NCBI RefSeq assembly: GCF_020966755.1
Contig: NZ_JAJKFT010000004.1
Location: 124,001-188,000 of the forward strand
Source: Blastopirellula sediminis
GTDB lineage: Bacteria > Planctomycetota > Planctomycetia > Pirellulales > Pirellulaceae
Direction of reading: 5' to 3'
Length of the DNA stretch: 64,000 nt
Below the pieces are notes generated by a model. That model did not search any database and was not told the DNA's origin. It was given only the letters and a program-made list of their open reading frames with translations. The translations under genes and the position numbers were made by a program. How positions within the stretch are numbered: the stretch's first letter is position 1; each line of letters starts with the position of its first letter. Shown piece by piece: positions 1 to 8,992 of the stretch.

Positions 1-1
1 A

Positions 2-739
2 CTCTCGACGCCGGTCGCCAAAGGAGTTGATGGTCGCACCGGTGAGCGGAATCCGCTGTCGATTATCAACACGGGTCTGCAGCACTCGCTCTTTTGGGAC
101 GGACGAGCGAAAACGCTGGAAGAGCAAGCGCTAGAGCCGATTCAAAACCGCGTGGAGATGGACATGGATCTGCGCGAGCTGGAGAAGCGACTCGCGGCCG
201 ATCCGGCGTACGTCGTGCAGTTTCAGGAATCGTTTGCCGGAGATGTAACCGCCGAACGCGTCACCCAGGCGATCGCCGCGTTCGAGCGGACATTGCTGGC
301 GGCCGAAACGCCCTACGACCTGTTTCGCAATGGGCGGGCGACTGCAATGGACGACCAAATGTCCCGCGGATCGGGCGTCTTTTTCTCGCGGGCCAATTGC
401 GGCGACTGCCATATCGCAAAAGTGCTTACCGATCATCAATTCCACGACACAGGGATTGGGGCGTCCCCCCAAAAGATCCGTACTCCAATGCTGCGCGACT
501 TGGAGCGAACAGCCCCGTATATGCACGATGGAAGTTTGACGACCCTAAGGGATGTCGTCGATTATTACGATCGCGGCGGAAATCGACGCGACGGACTCGA
601 TGTGCGGATGCGACCGCTCGGGCTCAGCAAATCCGAGAAAGAGGATCTCCTCTATTTCCTGGAGGCGGGACTTCGCAGTCGTAACTATCCAGGCAGGGAA
701 ACGGACGCGGGTATGGCGTCGGCGACAAACTCCCCGTAA
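2..739 (+). CDS. Di-haem cytochrome c peroxidase / MauG family protein, 5' end outside window
   Basis: The reading frame is open from the left edge, so only the C-terminal part is present (about 245 residues). It shows the family's FWDGRA segment near the start and one haem-c motif, NCGDCH, at nt 395-412. The first CxxCH would lie upstream of the window. The DTGIGA and LRDLERTAPYMHDG segments downstream of the haem site are typical of MauG/CCP C-terminal haem domains, where a second c-type haem serves peroxide reduction or oxidation of a partner protein in the periplasm. The frame ends with TAA. Whether it is a true peroxidase or one of the many planctomycete MauG-like oxidases cannot be told without the N-terminal half. 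Confidence 0.85.
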   Translation, partial: LSTPVAKGVDGRTGERNPLSIINTGLQHSLFWDGRAKTLEEQALEPIQNRVEMDMDLRELEKRLAADPAYVVQFQESFAGDVTAERVTQAIAAFERTLLAAETPYDLFRNGRATAMDDQMSRGSGVFFSRANCGDCHIAKVLTDHQFHDTGIGASPQKIRTPMLRDLERTAPYMHDGSLTTLRDVVDYYDRGGNRRDGLDVRMRPLGLSKSEKEDLLYFLEAGLRSRNYPGRETDAGMASATNSP

Positions 740-793
740 AACGGGAAATTGTTGCTCGTGCGTGAAGCTTTGGCGGAATCTGGGTAATTTAGC

Positions 794-832
794 CGGAAAC
801 GTTTTCCGCCCCCTGCGAATGTTCGCTACAAT
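794..832 (+). promoter_or_regulatory. Candidate promoter with small palindrome upstream of the APP1-like gene
   Basis: TACAAT at 827-832 is a good -10 hexamer about 65 nt before the next start codon. The -35 region is poor. A short palindrome, CGGAAA-CGT-TTTCCG (794-808), sits where the -35 would be and could be an operator. This is inferred from sequence only. Confidence 0.25.
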
Positions 833-896
833 ACCGAGCGGAAATTGGACGTAAATCATTGCTAGTATTGGGTCTCCGCCTGAGCGGAGCGTCGTC

Positions 897-1982
897 ATGC
901 AGCCAGACGACATGGCCGTATCAGACTTTACCGCCAATCAGTCGGTAGTGGTCTATCCAACCTACGGTTACCCGTCTGCCGACGGCAGACGCTGGGTCGT
1001 GGAAGTTCATGGCTGCGTCTTTGAGAAGGTGCCGGACAACCTTCCTCGCTGGATTATGCTGCGACTGTTGGCGCGTCTGATGGATGCGACTCCGGAAGAC
1101 CTGCAGACTGAGATCTTCCAGCAGCGAATCCTGGGATTCACCGTCTATAAGCACCGTGGCAAGCAGATCGTCGTCGAGATCGGCAATCGTCGCTATCGCC
1201 TGACCGAGCGATCGGCCAAGAACGGGCAGTTCCGCGGTCGCGTGGAGTTGGACCGGGACGAGGTCGAGCCGTTTATCGAATCGGGGCCGGCCGGCGTCTT
1301 TCTGCCGTTTCGCGTCGTCCTCGACTCAGACGATTCGCGGTCGTTCGTCTCGCGGATTCAACTGCTCGAGCACGCGGGGATGTCGATCATTTCCGACATC
1401 GACGACACGGTAAAGCACACCGACGTCGCAACGCGTAAGTCGATGCTGGCGAACACGTTTTTGCGTGAATTCAGCACCGTGCCGGGCATTACGGACCTGT
1501 TCAAAACCTGGGAAGAGCAGGGCGCCGCGTTTCATTACGTGACCTCCTCGCCGTGGCAGCTATTTTTGCCGCTGTCCGAGTTGTTCCTCTCGGAAGGTTT
1601 GCCGGGCGGGACCTTCCATATGAAGTCGATCCGTTTTCGCGATCCGAGCGTTTTGCGGCTATTTATTGCCCGTCGGTGGGGGAAGCGGAAGGCGATCAAG
1701 CACATTTTGCAGACCTTTCCCTGTCGCAAGTTTGTGCTCGTCGGCGATTCCGGAGAAAAAGATCCAGAAACTTACGGCGTGATTGCCCGCAAATTTCCCC
1801 AGCAGGTCGATCGGATCTATATCCGCGATTTGAGCGGGAAAAACTCGCATCCGGCCCGCTATGCCCGGGCGTTTCACGGGTTGCCGGAGCAGCTATGGCA
1901 GGTCTTCCGCGAACCGAGCGAGATCGGCGATCGGGCCCTATCGGCTCCCGACTTTCCGCAGATATCCAGCCGGTTTGCGTGA
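897..1982 (+). CDS. APP1-type phosphatidate phosphatase domain protein (DUF2183)
   Basis: This 361-residue protein has a C-terminal half that matches the APP1/DUF2183 catalytic domain, a HAD-superfamily fold. It contains the nucleophile motif SDIDDTVK near residue 163, then HYVTSSPW (motif 2), GTFHMKSIRFRD and LVGDSGEKDPE (the Mg-binding acidic motif). In yeast App1 this domain dephosphorylates phosphatidic acid. Bacterial members are of unknown substrate, so lipid phosphatase activity here is inference. No signal peptide or membrane segment is visible, so it is probably cytoplasmic. ATG at 897 is taken as the start. A second ATG at 912 is possible, and neither has a strong ribosome-binding site. 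The gene stands alone between the MauG-like gene and rpsD. Confidence 0.8.
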   Translation: MQPDDMAVSDFTANQSVVVYPTYGYPSADGRRWVVEVHGCVFEKVPDNLPRWIMLRLLARLMDATPEDLQTEIFQQRILGFTVYKHRGKQIVVEIGNRRYRLTERSAKNGQFRGRVELDRDEVEPFIESGPAGVFLPFRVVLDSDDSRSFVSRIQLLEHAGMSIISDIDDTVKHTDVATRKSMLANTFLREFSTVPGITDLFKTWEEQGAAFHYVTSSPWQLFLPLSELFLSEGLPGGTFHMKSIRFRDPSVLRLFIARRWGKRKAIKHILQTFPCRKFVLVGDSGEKDPETYGVIARKFPQQVDRIYIRDLSGKNSHPARYARAFHGLPEQLWQVFREPSEIGDRALSAPDFPQISSRFA

Positions 1983-2160
1983 AGTCAACAAAAAGGGGAT
2001 CGGGCCTCTTGCCAGGTCGAAGTCTTTGTGGCACGATATGCGGTTTATCTGTGGGCCCGCCGTCAGGCCAGGAGAACTTCGAGTTCCCGCCCACTGCGAA
2101 ACGAATTTACATTTCGATCGCCTTGTGCGGTCGCCGTCGAACCGAAATCAGGAGTAGTTG

Positions 2161-2769
2161 ATGGGCCACTATACCGGTCCTAAGGCCAGGATTAACCGTC
2201 GCTTGGGCGGCGTGATCTACGAGAACCGTGGCGCGATCAAGGGTTACGATCGTCGTGCGACTCCGCCTGGCATGCACAACCGTCCTCGACGCCCGTCCAA
2301 CTACGGCGCCGCGTTGATGGAAAAGCAAAAGATCAAGCATTATTACGGCTTGGGCGAACGCCAGCTGCGTCGTTACTTCGAAACCGCGAAGCACATGAAG
2401 GGGAACACCGGCGAACAGCTGTTGATCCTGTGCGAACGCCGTCTCGATAACGTCGTCCGTCGCGCCGGCCTGGCTTTGACCCGTCCGCAAGCTCGCCAGG
2501 GGATCGTTCACGGTCACTTCCTGGTCAACGGCGCCAAGGTCGACAAGCCGTCGTACCAACTGCGTCCGGGCGACGTGGTCAGCGTCCGCAATCGCGAGAA
2601 GCTGCAGATCCTGTATCGCAGCATTCTGGGCGAAAACGGCAGCCAGATCGCCGCGTTCGTTTCCCAAGATCAGGAAACGTTGTCGGCGACCTTTGACTCG
2701 ATTCCGACGGCTGAAGACGTCAGCTTGCCGGTAGACGTCAACATCGTGGTCGAATTTATGTCGCGCTAA
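2161..2769 (+). CDS. rpsD: 30S ribosomal protein uS4
   Basis: This 202-residue protein begins MGHYTGPKARINRRLG, a form of uS4 seen in planctomycetes and relatives. An S4 RNA-binding domain follows at about residues 92-150 (CERRLDNVVRRAGLALT ... VNGAKV). It binds 16S rRNA early in 30S assembly. The ATG at 2161 is preferred over an in-frame TTG at 2158 because AGGAG (2150-2154) then lies 6 nt upstream. The gene is not inside a ribosomal-protein operon here. It is closed by a strong terminator and is probably a single-gene unit. Length and sequence are normal for the family. Confidence 0.97.
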   Translation: MGHYTGPKARINRRLGGVIYENRGAIKGYDRRATPPGMHNRPRRPSNYGAALMEKQKIKHYYGLGERQLRRYFETAKHMKGNTGEQLLILCERRLDNVVRRAGLALTRPQARQGIVHGHFLVNGAKVDKPSYQLRPGDVVSVRNREKLQILYRSILGENGSQIAAFVSQDQETLSATFDSIPTAEDVSLPVDVNIVVEFMSR

Positions 2770-2806
2770 CCCCGACGACTCGTTCGCCAAGCAATTACGA
2801 ATTTCC

Positions 2807-2850
2807 AAGGGATTTTTAGGTGTGACCCACATCGAAGAATCCCTTTTTTT
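2807..2850 (+). terminator. Intrinsic terminator of rpsD
   Basis: A GGGATTTTT / AAGAATCCC stem (2809-2817 with 2835-2843, one G-U pair) is followed by seven T residues (2844-2850). It lies 38 nt after the rpsD stop. Confidence 0.85.
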
Positions 2851-2907
2851 ATGTCCCAGCCATCGAACTTTCGCTTCGATCGTTAGACAAGCGCTGAAAG
2901 AAACGAC

Positions 2908-4332
2908 ATGAGCCACACGCAGCTTGCTGTTTTGGGAGGTGGTCCTGGTGGATACGCCGCCGCCTTTCTCGCCGCCGACCACGGTATGGAAGTCACCTTG
3001 ATCGAGCAGGAGCCGCGTCTCGGCGGTACCTGTTTGTTGCGAGGTTGTATTCCGTCGAAGGCTTTGCTTCACGTCGCCAAAGTCATTGACGAAACGTACG
3101 AACTGCACGACGACTGGGGCGTGTCGTTCGGCGCTCCGCAGATCGATCTCGACAAACTGCGTGCCCGCAAAGACAAGGTCATCGAAACCATGTCGGCCGG
3201 GCTGAAGCAGCTGGCCAAACGCCGCAACGTCACCGTGATTCAGGCTCGCGGCAAGTTTCTCGACAGCAACACCTTGGAATTGACCGGCGATAGCCCGACG
3301 ATTCCGGAAGGGGGCAAGCTGACCTTCGACAAATGCGTGATCGCGACCGGTTCGGTCGCTGCGGTTCCGCCGGCCTTCCAGGTCGACTCGGATCGCGTCA
3401 TGGATTCCACGGGCGCTCTGCAGTTGCAGGAAGTGCCGGAAACGATGCTGGTCATCGGCGGCGGTTACATCGGTCTCGAAATGGGGAGCGTTTACGCTAA
3501 CCTCGGCACGCAGGTCAGCGTCGTCGAATTGACCGACGGTCTGCTCCCGGGCGCCGATCGCAACCTGGTGAAGCCGCTGCAGAAGCGGATTGAAACCTTG
3601 TTTGAAGGGCGTCTGCACCTCAACACGAAGGTCGGCTCGATCGGCATTCGCGGCGAAAAGGTCGAAGTCGCGTTTGAAGGTCCCGGCAAGTTCGGCACCG
3701 AAAAGTACGATCGCGTCCTGGTCTCGATCGGTCGCTGGCCGAACACCAAGGACATCGGTCTGGAAAACACCAAGGTCGTCGTCGACAAGCGCGGCTTTAT
3801 CGCCGTCAACGGTCAGCTGCAAACCGACGATCCGAAGTTGCTCGCGATCGGCGACGTGACCGGCAACCCGATGCTCGCTCACAAAGCGACGCACGAAGGC
3901 CGCACCGCGATCGAAGCGCTGCTCGGTCATCCGGTTGAATTCAAGCCGGCCGCGATCCCGGCGGTGATCTTCACCGACCCGGAAATCGCCTGGGCTGGTC
4001 TGATGGAAGAAGAAGCGAAGGCGGCCGGTCGCGAAGTCGAAGTCGTGATGTACCCGTGGGCCGCCAGCGGTCGCGCCCAGTCGCTGGGTCGCTCGGACGG
4101 CATGACCAAATGGATCGTCGACCCGACCACCAAGGTGGTTCTGGGCTGCGGCATCGTTGGTCCCGGCGCCGGCGAACTGATCGGCGAAGCGGTCCTGGCG
4201 ATCGAGATGCGGGCCGAAGTGGGCGACATCGCCGCTTCGATCCACCCCCACCCGACGCTGAGCGAAACCGTCATGAATGCGGCCGAAGTCTTCTTTGGAA
4301 CGGCGACCGAGATTTACAAGCCGAAACGCTAG
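2908..4332 (+). CDS. lpdA: Dihydrolipoyl dehydrogenase (E3)
   Basis: This 474-residue FAD/NAD flavoprotein reoxidises dihydrolipoamide on E2 of 2-oxoacid dehydrogenase complexes, passing electrons to NAD+. The FAD motif [10 protein letters not shown] lies at residues 9-18. The redox disulfide CxxxxC is at Cys42/Cys47 in [16 protein letters not shown] replaces the more common LNV/LNR spacer. The NAD-binding [10 protein letters not shown] lies near residue 180. The C-terminal [15 protein letters not shown] carries the catalytic His-Glu pair. Length is standard. It precedes aceE/aceF but is separated from them by a terminator, so it is probably its own transcript and may also serve other oxoacid complexes. 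Confidence 0.96.
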   Translation: MSHTQLAVLGGGPGGYAAAFLAADHGMEVTLIEQEPRLGGTCLLRGCIPSKALLHVAKVIDETYELHDDWGVSFGAPQIDLDKLRARKDKVIETMSAGLKQLAKRRNVTVIQARGKFLDSNTLELTGDSPTIPEGGKLTFDKCVIATGSVAAVPPAFQVDSDRVMDSTGALQLQEVPETMLVIGGGYIGLEMGSVYANLGTQVSVVELTDGLLPGADRNLVKPLQKRIETLFEGRLHLNTKVGSIGIRGEKVEVAFEGPGKFGTEKYDRVLVSIGRWPNTKDIGLENTKVVVDKRGFIAVNGQLQTDDPKLLAIGDVTGNPMLAHKATHEGRTAIEALLGHPVEFKPAAIPAVIFTDPEIAWAGLMEEEAKAAGREVEVVMYPWAASGRAQSLGRSDGMTKWIVDPTTKVVLGCGIVGPGAGELIGEAVLAIEMRAEVGDIAASIHPHPTLSETVMNAAEVFFGTATEIYKPKR

Positions 4333-4364
4333 GCGACGTAAGTCTTTACGGCGTATGGAATTGC

Positions 4365-4399
4365 AAAGGGCTCCCGATTTCGGCGTGGAGCCCTTTTCT
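4365..4399 (+). terminator. Intrinsic terminator of lpdA
   Basis: AAAGGGCTCC (4365-4374) pairs perfectly with GGAGCCCTTT (4387-4396) and runs into a short T tract. It separates lpdA from aceE. Confidence 0.85.
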
Positions 4400-4663
4400 A
4401 ACGCGGCGTTCTGACGGAGAATACCGGAACGTACGATTGTGTGAATTGTGCCGCAACATCGGGTGGGGCGAAGTCTGCCTCCCTAGCGTCCAAAGTGAAC
4501 AGCGGCCTATACTTACAAACTCATTCAGGGTTGGACATTTACGGATGTTCGCCCCGAATCTGACTGCTGGATCGGATTTACCGCCTTCTGAAAAGGAGTG
4601 GGCGGTCGTGGCGTCCCAAATTGGCGCCTCCGCAGTTTCCAAATAGCAAGCGAGGAAATATTG

Positions 4664-7381
4664 ATGGCAGAAGCCAAGTTGATGCCCGCCGAGGAAAACA
4701 TTTTGCGTCAAAATCCGGCGGCTCACTCGCAAGATACCGACCCGAGCGAAACCAAAGAATGGATCGACTCGCTGGATTACATCATTGAGAGCAAAGGGGG
4801 CGATCGGGTTCGCTACCTGCTTTCAGCTCTTGAAAACCGTGCTCACGCTCGCGGCGTCGATCTGCCGTTTGCCGCGAACACCCCGTACATCAACTCGATT
4901 CACGTCAGCCAGCAGCCGGTTTATCCGGGCAACCGCGAATTTGAACGCCGCATCAAGAGCGTCATTCGTTGGAACGCCATGGCGATGGTGACCCGAGCGA
5001 ACCGCGACTTTAGCGGTTTGGGCGGTCACATCTCGAGCTACGCTTCGGCCGCGACGCTGTACGAAGTCGCCTTTAACCACTTCTTTCGCGGTCGTCACGG
5101 CGGTTACGAAGGGGATCAGGTTTACTTCCAAGGTCACGCTTCGCCGGGCATTTACGCTCGCGCCTTCGTCGAAGGTCGCTTGACCGAAAAGAACCTGGAG
5201 AACTTCCGCCGCGAACTGCAGGACGTGCAAGGTCTTTCGTCCTATCCGCACCCGTGGCTGATGCCGGACTTCTGGGAATTCCCGACTGTTTCGATGGGCT
5301 TGGGACCGATCTGCTCGATCTACCAGGCGCGCTTCAATCGCTACATGCAAGATCGCGGCATCAAGAAGACCGACGGCACGCGCGTCTGGGCCTTCTTGGG
5401 CGACGGCGAATGCGACGAGCCCGAAACGTTGGGCGCGATCAGCCTGGCGGCTCGCGAAGGTTTGAACAACCTGACCTGGACCATCAACTGCAACCTGCAG
5501 CGTTTGGACGGTCCGGTTCGCGGTAACGGCAAGATCATCCAGGAACTGGAAGCGGTCTTCCGTGGCGCCGGCTGGAACGTGATCAAAGTGATCTGGGGTA
5601 GCGACTGGGATCCGTTGCTCGAAGCCGATCAATCGGGCCTCTTGGTCAAGCGGATGGAAGAAGTGGTCGACGGCCAGTACCAGAAGTACGTCGTCATGCC
5701 GGGCTCGTACATCCGCGAGCACTTCTTCGGCAAGTATCCGGAACTGCTCGAACTGGTGAAGTCGTACTCGGACGAACGTCTCGAGAAGATGCTCCGCGGC
5801 GGTCACGATCCGGCGAAGGTTTACGCCGCCTACAAGGCTGCCGTCGAGTGCACCAACAAGCCGACCGTCATCCTCGCCAAAACGGTGAAGGGTTACGGCC
5901 TGGGCGAAGCGGGCGAAGGCCGCAACGTCACGCACAACCAGAAGAAGCTGAACGAGAAAGAACTGGCCGACTTCCGCAACCGCTTCAGCATTCCGATCTC
6001 GGACGAAGAAGTGGTGAAAGCGCCGTTCTATCGTCCGCCGGAAGGCAGCGCCGAGATGAAATACCTGGTCAAGCGTCGCGAGGCGCTGGGCGGGTTCATG
6101 CCGACGCGTCCGACCGACAGCCCGAAAATGGACGTTCCGGCTCTGGCCGACTACCAAGAGTTCCTGGGCGATAGCGGCGGCAAAGAACTGTCGACCACGA
6201 TGGGCTTCGTCCGTTTGCTCAGCAAGCTGGTCAAAGACAAGAGCATCGGTAAGAACATCGTGCCGATCGTTCCGGACGAATCGCGTACCTTCGGTATGGA
6301 AGGTATGTTCCGCCAGATCGGCATTTACGCTCACGGCGGCCAGCTGTACGAACCGGTCGACTCCGATCAGTTGATGTACTACAAGGAAGCCAAAGACGGT
6401 CAGATCCTGGAAGAAGGGATCACCGAAGCGGGCTCGATGTCGTCGTTCATTGCGGCGGGCAACGCCTACTGCCAGCACGGCATTAACATGGTGCCGTTCT
6501 TCATCTACTACTCGATGTTCGGCTTCCAGCGCGTCGGCGACTTGGTTTGGGCCGCTGCGGATACCCGCGCCAAGGGCTTCCTGATCGGCGGTACCGCGGG
6601 GCGCACCACGCTGAACGGCGAAGGTTTGCAGCACCAGGACGGCCATAGCCACCTGAACGCGATCGCCTTCCCGACCGTCCGTTCGTACGATCCGGCCTTC
6701 GCCTACGAAACGACCGTGATCATCTTCGACGGTATGAAGAAGATGTACGTCGACGGCGAAACCGCGATGTACTACATCACCGTCGGTAACGAAAACTACG
6801 CGATGCCGGCGATGCCCGAAGGCGCCGAAGAAGGGATCGTTCGCGGGATCTACAAGTACAACTCGCTCGACGCCGCCAAAGGCAAGAATCGCGTGCAGCT
6901 GTTCGGCAGCGGTCCGATTCTGCGTTGCGTCCTCGAAGCGCAGCAGATCCTGGCCGACAAGTACCAGGTCTCCAGCGACGTGTGGAGCGTCACCAGCTAC
7001 ACCGAGTTGCGTCGCGACGCTCACGCGTGCCAACGCTGGAACATGTTCCACCCGACCGAAGAGCCGCGCAAGTCGTACCTCGAACAAGTGATGGAAGGGG
7101 TCGAAGGACCGTTCATCGCTTCGAGCGACAACGTCCGCGCGTTGCCGGAACAGATTCGCGATTATCTGCCGGGCAATTTGTTGGCCCTCGGTACCGACGG
7201 CATGGGACGCAGCGAAACTCGCGAAGCGCTTCGCCGTCACTTCGAGATCGACGCGGCTTCGGTCGTGATCGCCACCTTGTATCAATTGTTCCGCGAAGGG
7301 AAGCTCGACGCCAAAAAGGTCGCCAAGGCGATTAAGGACCTCGACTACAACCCGGAAAAGGTCGATCCCTACTTCGCGTAG
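4664..7381 (+). CDS. aceE: Pyruvate dehydrogenase E1 component, homodimeric type
   Basis: This 905-residue ThDP enzyme decarboxylates pyruvate and acetylates the lipoyl group of E2. It is the single-chain (alpha2) E1 of the enterobacterial type. The ThDP motif begins GDGECDEPE and ends in NCNLQRLDGPV (about residues 245-290). The transketolase-like pyrimidine-binding region and C-terminal domain follow. ATG at 4664 is chosen because GAGGA (4652-4656) lies 7 nt upstream and the protein then starts MAEAKLMPAEEN; longer in-frame starts have no ribosome site. It is followed 55 nt later by aceF, forming one unit. Length agrees with the roughly 890-residue family. Confidence 0.97.
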   Translation: MAEAKLMPAEENILRQNPAAHSQDTDPSETKEWIDSLDYIIESKGGDRVRYLLSALENRAHARGVDLPFAANTPYINSIHVSQQPVYPGNREFERRIKSVIRWNAMAMVTRANRDFSGLGGHISSYASAATLYEVAFNHFFRGRHGGYEGDQVYFQGHASPGIYARAFVEGRLTEKNLENFRRELQDVQGLSSYPHPWLMPDFWEFPTVSMGLGPICSIYQARFNRYMQDRGIKKTDGTRVWAFLGDGECDEPETLGAISLAAREGLNNLTWTINCNLQRLDGPVRGNGKIIQELEAVFRGAGWNVIKVIWGSDWDPLLEADQSGLLVKRMEEVVDGQYQKYVVMPGSYIREHFFGKYPELLELVKSYSDERLEKMLRGGHDPAKVYAAYKAAVECTNKPTVILAKTVKGYGLGEAGEGRNVTHNQKKLNEKELADFRNRFSIPISDEEVVKAPFYRPPEGSAEMKYLVKRREALGGFMPTRPTDSPKMDVPALADYQEFLGDSGGKELSTTMGFVRLLSKLVKDKSIGKNIVPIVPDESRTFGMEGMFRQIGIYAHGGQLYEPVDSDQLMYYKEAKDGQILEEGITEAGSMSSFIAAGNAYCQHGINMVPFFIYYSMFGFQRVGDLVWAAADTRAKGFLIGGTAGRTTLNGEGLQHQDGHSHLNAIAFPTVRSYDPAFAYETTVIIFDGMKKMYVDGETAMYYITVGNENYAMPAMPEGAEEGIVRGIYKYNSLDAAKGKNRVQLFGSGPILRCVLEAQQILADKYQVSSDVWSVTSYTELRRDAHACQRWNMFHPTEEPRKSYLEQVMEGVEGPFIASSDNVRALPEQIRDYLPGNLLALGTDGMGRSETREALRRHFEIDAASVVIATLYQLFREGKLDAKKVAKAIKDLDYNPEKVDPYFA

Positions 7382-7436
7382 GCGGCTTTTCGCGAACTCT
7401 CCCTAACATCGATATCGACTCCGCCGGAGCAACATC

Positions 7437-8870
7437 ATGGCGACAGAAGTTAAATTGCCCGAACTGGGCGATGGCATTGAATCAGGCGACATTCTCTCGG
7501 TCTACGTCTCGGTTGGAGACGTCGTCACGAAGAATCAAAATATTCTCGAACTCGAAACCGACAAAGCGACCGTCGAAATCCCGACCACCGTCGCCGGCAA
7601 AGTGACCAAGGTTCATATCGCCGCCGGCGATAGCGTGCCGATCGGCGGAACGTTGATCTCGGTCGAAGCGGCCGAAGGCGCCGCCGCCGAAGCCAAGCCG
7701 GCTCCGGCCGCGCCGAAGACGGAAGCCCCCAAGGCCGAACCGAAAAAGGAAGAGCCTGCTCCGAAAGCGGAAGCTCCGAAGCCCGAGCCGCCGAAACCGG
7801 CGCCGACTCCCGCTCCGGCCGCTCCGAAACCGGTCACTCCGGCTCCGCAGCCGGTCGTCGCTTACGAAGCGCCGGTCGCCGTCGCGACTTCGACCGAAGG
7901 TTTGATCTACGCCGAAGAAGATGACGTTCCGGCCGGTCCGGCGATTCGTCGCTTCGCTCGCGAAGTTGGCGTCGATCTCCGCTCCGTGCAGGGGACCGGC
8001 GAGAATGGTCGCGTCACCCGTGACGATGTGTTGGCCACCGTTCGCAAACTGAGCAAAGCCGGCGGCAAAGCGGCCGCCACGGCGACTGCCGCCGCTCCGG
8101 CCAAGGCCGAAAAGCCGATCGCTCCGCCGTCGGTTGTTCCGCCGGGCGAACAAGGCCAAGACAATTACGGCTCGGTCCGCATCGAAAAGATGGCGAAGAT
8201 CCGCAAGACGATCGCCGCCCAGATGAGCCTGTCGTGGACCACCGCACCGCGCGTCACCAACTTTGACGACGCCGACGTCACCGCGCTCGAAGCGCTCCGT
8301 CAGCAAAGCAAAGACGATTACGCCGAAGCGGGCGTCAAGCTGACCTCGATGGCGTTCCTGGTCAAAGCGGTCGCCTTGGCGCTGCGAAACAATCCGGCGC
8401 TGAACGCCGTGATCGACATGGAAAACGCCCAGGTCATCTACAAGGAATACGTCAACGTCGGCATCGCCGTCGACTCGGAACGTGGCCTTGTCGTGCCGAA
8501 CATCCGCAGCGCCGATCGCCTGCCGATTCCGGAAATCGCTCGCGAAGTCCAGAAGCTGGCCAACGACGTCCGCACCGGTTCGTTCTCGATGGACCAGATC
8601 CGCGGCGGAACCTTCACCATCAGCAACCTGGGCGCGATCGGCGGGACCTACTCGACCCCGATCATCAACGTCCCGGAAGTGGCGATCCTGCTGGTCGGCC
8701 GCAGCCGCAAGCTGCCGGTCGTCGTCAATGACCAGATCGTTCCCCGCATGATGATGCCGCTGAGCCTGTCGTACGACCACCGCCTGGTCGACGGCGCCAC
8801 GGCCGCTCGCTTCCTGAACGAGATCAAAACCTATCTCGAAGCTCCGAGCCGATTGCTGTTGGCTCCGTAA
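7437..8870 (+). CDS. aceF: Pyruvate dehydrogenase E2, dihydrolipoyl acetyltransferase
   Basis: This 477-residue core subunit transfers acetyl groups to CoA. It has one N-terminal lipoyl domain (residues 1-80, lipoylated Lys43 in [10 protein letters not shown]) and a long Ala/Pro/Lys-rich flexible linker (about 85-150). A peripheral-subunit-binding domain follows ([17 protein letters not shown] ... GRVTRDDV, about 162-200). The catalytic domain ends in [15 protein letters not shown], which holds the HxxxDG active site. The single lipoyl domain contrasts with the two or three in many gammaproteobacterial E2 proteins that pair with the homodimeric E1. It is co-transcribed with aceE and closed by a strong terminator. 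Confidence 0.96.
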   Translation: MATEVKLPELGDGIESGDILSVYVSVGDVVTKNQNILELETDKATVEIPTTVAGKVTKVHIAAGDSVPIGGTLISVEAAEGAAAEAKPAPAAPKTEAPKAEPKKEEPAPKAEAPKPEPPKPAPTPAPAAPKPVTPAPQPVVAYEAPVAVATSTEGLIYAEEDDVPAGPAIRRFAREVGVDLRSVQGTGENGRVTRDDVLATVRKLSKAGGKAAATATAAAPAKAEKPIAPPSVVPPGEQGQDNYGSVRIEKMAKIRKTIAAQMSLSWTTAPRVTNFDDADVTALEALRQQSKDDYAEAGVKLTSMAFLVKAVALALRNNPALNAVIDMENAQVIYKEYVNVGIAVDSERGLVVPNIRSADRLPIPEIAREVQKLANDVRTGSFSMDQIRGGTFTISNLGAIGGTYSTPIINVPEVAILLVGRSRKLPVVVNDQIVPRMMMPLSLSYDHRLVDGATAARFLNEIKTYLEAPSRLLLAP

Positions 8871-8888
8871 GCTTTGAATGACGCTAAG

Positions 8889-8921
8889 AAAAAAGCTCGC
8901 CATAATTGGTGAGCTTTTTTT
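8889..8921 (+). terminator. Intrinsic terminator of aceEF
   Basis: AAAAAAGCTCGCC pairs with GGTGAGCTTTTTT around an ATAATT loop. The A/T-flanked stem could act in both directions, serving aceF and the convergent gene that ends at 8993. Confidence 0.85.
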
Positions 8922-8992
8922 GTGCGCATCGATTCGGTTGGTTCAACGCAATGGGATTCGCAACCAATCGCATCGTATTTGCAAAGATTGCG

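Noticed and set aside
2107-4251. 714-codon open frame on the minus strand opposite rpsD and lpdA
   Set aside because: It lies wholly opposite two well-conserved genes, its composition is that of the complement of GC-rich codons (Arg, Asp, Val, His-rich), and it shows no domain.
4823-7285. 820-codon open frame opposite aceE
   Set aside because: It is a shadow of the strong codon bias of aceE; the sequence has no recognisable motif or ribosome site.
7482-8903. 473-codon open frame opposite aceF
   Set aside because: It mirrors the Ala/Pro linker as Arg/Ser-rich sequence and has no domain.
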